Position numbers and translations under genes: made by a program
Notes under the pieces: model-generated
Seen by the model: the letters and a program-made list of their open reading frames with translations, nothing else
Told to the model about the DNA's origin: nothing
Database searches by the model: none
Virus record (IMG/VR): IMGVR_UViG_3300031707_000148
Coordinates: 1 to 26,460 of that record
Source: a virus
DNA: 26,460 nt
Direction: 5' to 3' (one strand)
Shown: positions 25,156 to 26,460 of the stretch, one piece after another
Layout of the letters: each line of letters opens with the position of its first letter
Position numbering within the stretch: position 1 is the stretch's first letter

Positions 25156-25349
25156 TCTTGTTCTTTTTTGTCTTCAGTATACTTTTTATGCACGAATTTC
25201 TTCACCTCGTTTGCTATTCTAACTACTGTATAAATTATAGTAGCCAAAAACAATATACTTTGTAAATCAGTAGGTATACTTGGAATCTGCAATGTAATCA
25301 TACATATCAAATTCGCACCTAAAACCTTTGCATCTTCAAAATGTACCAT
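25152..25349 (-). CDS. Small membrane protein, candidate class II holin
   Basis: This 65-residue protein has two hydrophobic segments, at about 8-23 (KVLGANLICMITLQI) and 29-48 (LQSILFLATIIYTVVRIA), then a strongly charged C-terminal tail (KKFVHKKYTEDKKEQE). Short two-span proteins with a basic tail directly before an endolysin are classic class II holins. I chose the ATG at 25349. A longer frame starts at 25385, but that start lies inside the preceding gene, adds the non-conserved-looking MHFGSLFKKKYY, and gives no better leader. The chosen ATG is preceded by an A-rich stretch. The stop overlaps the endolysin start (ATGA). Confidence 0.65.
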   Translation of the reverse strand: MVHFEDAKVLGANLICMITLQIPSIPTDLQSILFLATIIYTVVRIANEVKKFVHKKYTEDKKEQE

Positions 25350-25371
25350 ATAATATTTTTTTTTAAAAAGA

Positions 25372-25857
25372 CTACCAAAGTGCATTTACTAATGTTGCTG
25401 TAGTTCCTGTTGCTCTTAATCTTGTTACTTGAATAGGAAGTGTTGTACCTGCAGGAACTCCATTAAAAGTAAGCTGATCTCCACCTATTGTAATTACAGA
25501 TACAGTACCTGTACCACCTATATACAAATAACAACCGGGATTCCCCATACTTGTTTGTGGTGACATAGCATAAACAACAAATGCTTGTGATGTTGCAGTA
25601 AATATATTTGCATTTAAAGTGAGCTGAGTTTCGCTATCAACCGAAACTACAGTAGCTGCCGTTCCTAATGTATCATTATGTACAACATCTCCTTGTCTTA
25701 CATTATTTGTAATAAATGTAGCAGTAGAATCAATCAATTTGGAAGCGGTTACTGTTGTAACTGTTCCTGATTCTATTGGTGTAGGATACGCAATATCAGC
25801 ATCATTTGAAGGATGCGCTCTTAACGCTCTTGTAAATGTTGTTTTAAATAAAGACAT
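25372..25857 (-). CDS. Small beta-rich virion-type protein
   Basis: This 161-residue protein has two parts. Residues 40-98 (KLIDSTATFITNNVRQGDVV, VVSVDSETQLTLNANIF, FVVYAM) match the beta-module inserted in the connector protein at 8121-9107. Residues 100-161 (CYLYIGGTGTVSVITIGGDQ, LTFNGVPAGTTLPIQVTRLR) resemble small phage decoration or 'spike base' domains with many Gly and Thr. The N-terminus (MSLFKTTFTRALRAHPSNDA) is basic. The protein is probably part of the particle (surface decoration or fibre base), although it is encoded among lysis genes. No signal peptide is seen. The module match is direct and the virion role is inferred. Confidence 0.7.
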   Translation of the reverse strand: MSLFKTTFTRALRAHPSNDADIAYPTPIESGTVTTVTASKLIDSTATFITNNVRQGDVVHNDTLGTAATVVSVDSETQLTLNANIFTATSQAFVVYAMSPQTSMGNPGCYLYIGGTGTVSVITIGGDQLTFNGVPAGTTLPIQVTRLRATGTTATLVNALW

Positions 25858-25860
25858 GGT

Positions 25861-26031
25861 TTAATTTTTTTTGTAGTTATAAGGGAAAGCCTTATTTAAA
25901 GCTTCTTTTCTTTTGTTGCATCCGCAATCTTTTTTACCAACCGAAGTTGCTACTTTATGAACGACTGCTTTTATTCCTGTAGCCGTTGTAAACTTTTCAA
26001 TTGTGTCGCCTAGTCCTTTACTTTGTTGCAT
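25861..26031 (-). CDS. 56-residue DCGC-motif phage protein
   Basis: This short gene, from the ATG at 26031 to the TAA at 25861, encodes MQQSKGLGDTIEKFTTATGI, then KAVVHKVATSVGKKDCGCNK, then RKEALNKAFPYNYKKN. 'GLGDTIEKFTTATGIK', 'DCGCNKRKE.LN..FPY' and this length are a widespread small-protein pattern in phages of many hosts, with unknown function. The two cysteines in DCGC could hold a metal or make a disulphide. It starts three bases after an AAAATCAAAT leader that overlaps the preceding stop, and ends three bases before the next start, so it is in the same transcript. Confidence 0.85.
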   Translation of the reverse strand: MQQSKGLGDTIEKFTTATGIKAVVHKVATSVGKKDCGCNKRKEALNKAFPYNYKKN

Positions 26032-26034
26032 ATG

Positions 26035-26044
26035 ATTTGATTTT
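26035..26044 (-). promoter_or_regulatory. AAAATCAAAT leader motif before the DCGC gene
   Basis: The minus strand reads AAAATCAAAT, overlapping the TAA stop of the upstream holin-like gene and ending 3 bases before the ATG at 26031. Confidence 0.4.
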
Positions 26045-26204
26045 ATTTGTTTTTAATAACCGACCACAAGAACCCAACTGCAGTCATAACAGCGCCAATT
26101 GTTTCTTCAACATTAGCTTCAGTTGATAAACCTTTGATAACTAATACACCACCAATAAATGTTAATGCATGTCTGATCATTCCTAATACTTGTTCTTTGT
26201 TCAT
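26043..26204 (-). CDS. 53-residue two-span protein, Pam3-gp28-type putative holin
   Basis: The frame from the ATG at 26204 to the TAA at 26043 encodes MNKEQVLGMIRHALTFIGGV, LVIKGLSTEANVEETIGAVM and TAVGFLWSVIKNK. Two short hydrophobic segments (HALTFIGGVLVIKGL and IGAVMTAVGFLWSVI) flank an acidic turn. This matches the small proteins I know as the Pam3-gp28 family of putative phage holins, including the opening 'KEQ.LG..RH.LTF.GG.LV.KG'. It would insert in the inner membrane. It is one of three holin-like genes in this region, so it may be the pore-former or a modulator. Confidence 0.75.
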   Translation of the reverse strand: MNKEQVLGMIRHALTFIGGVLVIKGLSTEANVEETIGAVMTAVGFLWSVIKNK

Positions 26205-26215
26205 AGTTTTATTTT

Positions 26216-26460
26216 TTAGATTTTAGATACTCTGTTTCCCATTCCTACTCTTGACTTCTCTGCTTTTTTTGAAGCCAATTGAGAAGAAGATAATTCGCTT
26301 TTTGTCTTTGGTGTTGCAGATGAAACACGTTTGCTCGGTCTGCAATACTCATTCTTACCTCCTGCCCCACAAGCTTTGCCTGATTTTGTGTCTACCCACT
26401 TCTCAGCTTGCCATCTTTTCAATGCACTACCCTCTTCCGTTTTTCTCACGCTACCTGACG
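26216..26460 (-). CDS. Small basic phage protein, possibly DUF5872-like (start not resolved)
   Basis: The frame ends at 26216 and is still open at the window edge. A GTG at 26449-26447 is the first visible start and would give 77 residues, but three more in-frame codons lie before the edge, so the true start may be outside. The protein is basic, with ALKRWQAEKWVDTKSGKACG, CRPSKRVSSATPKTKSEL and an ending RVGMGNRVSKI. The 'W..W.d..G....C', 'RPSKRVS..TPKT' and 'RVS' elements resemble a small family I recall as DUF5872 in phages and large DNA viruses. The name is uncertain and the function unknown. Two cysteines (C27, C36 from the GTG) may bind metal. Confidence 0.65.
   Translation of the reverse strand, partial: SGSVRKTEEGSALKRWQAEKWVDTKSGKACGAGGKNEYCRPSKRVSSATPKTKSELSSSQLASKKAEKSRVGMGNRVSKI

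Noticed and set aside
25350-25385. Upstream start for the small membrane protein
   Set aside because: It would begin inside the preceding gene and add a basic, unconserved-looking segment. The ATG at 25349 has an A-rich leader and starts the hydrophobic protein cleanly.
1-26460. tRNA genes, integrase, attachment sites, insertion sequences, stop-codon recoding
   Set aside because: No cloverleaf-like sequence, recombinase motif, terminal inverted repeats or in-frame stops inside genes were seen.

Overview
The window is a stretch of a tailed double-stranded DNA phage genome. It carries the virion-structure, DNA-packaging and lysis genes. Every supported gene lies on the minus strand, so transcription runs from high to low coordinates. 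The DNA is AT-rich, roughly one third GC by eye. Genes overlap by 1-4 bases or sit a few bases apart, and start codons are preceded by A-rich leaders rather than clear Shine-Dalgarno sites. That leader style, TAnnTTTG-like promoter elements in three gaps, and the resemblance of many proteins to those of phages infecting Bacteroidota (including crAss-like phages) suggest a short-tailed phage of a Bacteroidota host. The host is an inference. The standard genetic code works throughout.

In the order of transcription: (a) 26460-25861, three small proteins: a basic protein cut by the window edge, a 53-residue holin-like hairpin and a 56-residue DCGC-motif protein. (b) 25857-24233, a small virion-type beta protein followed by a lysis cassette: a membrane protein, an M15-type peptidoglycan peptidase and a two-span holin-like protein. 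(c) 24210-23628, a coiled-coil protein and a small helical protein that keeps the exact residue spacing of the Dps ferroxidase site. (d) 23620-18382, two large fibre proteins that share an N-terminal anchor but differ distally, with a 95-residue orphan between them. (e) 18382-17313, a conserved small protein, a GroES-like protein and a candidate small terminase. (f) 17335-10016, large terminase, portal, scaffold and major capsid protein. (g) 9931-1061, a head-completion-type protein of unknown role, two connector or tail-adaptor ring proteins, the 1570-residue tail nozzle ('muzzle') protein, a cysteine-rich protein and a further tail protein. (h) 1037-1, a GNAT acetyltransferase and the start of an Ala/Gln-rich protein resembling the internal (ejected) proteins of podoviruses.

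The genes form a coherent late module. Terminase and portal package DNA into a shell built from scaffold and capsid protein, possibly with help from the GroES-like protein. The two ring proteins and the nozzle close the portal and form the short tail. The fibres provide host recognition, and the holin/peptidase set releases progeny. Two strong hairpin terminators (9963-9996 and 9133-9160) bracket one gene just after the capsid gene and probably set transcript levels there.

The most notable items are the phage-encoded Dps-like protein, cysteine-rich modules repeated in two neighbouring tail proteins, a beta-module shared by a connector protein and a distant small virion protein, a possible duplicated GroES-like fold, and a recurring AAAATCAAAT leader in front of four start codons. 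No tRNA, integrase, CRISPR array or insertion sequence was seen.
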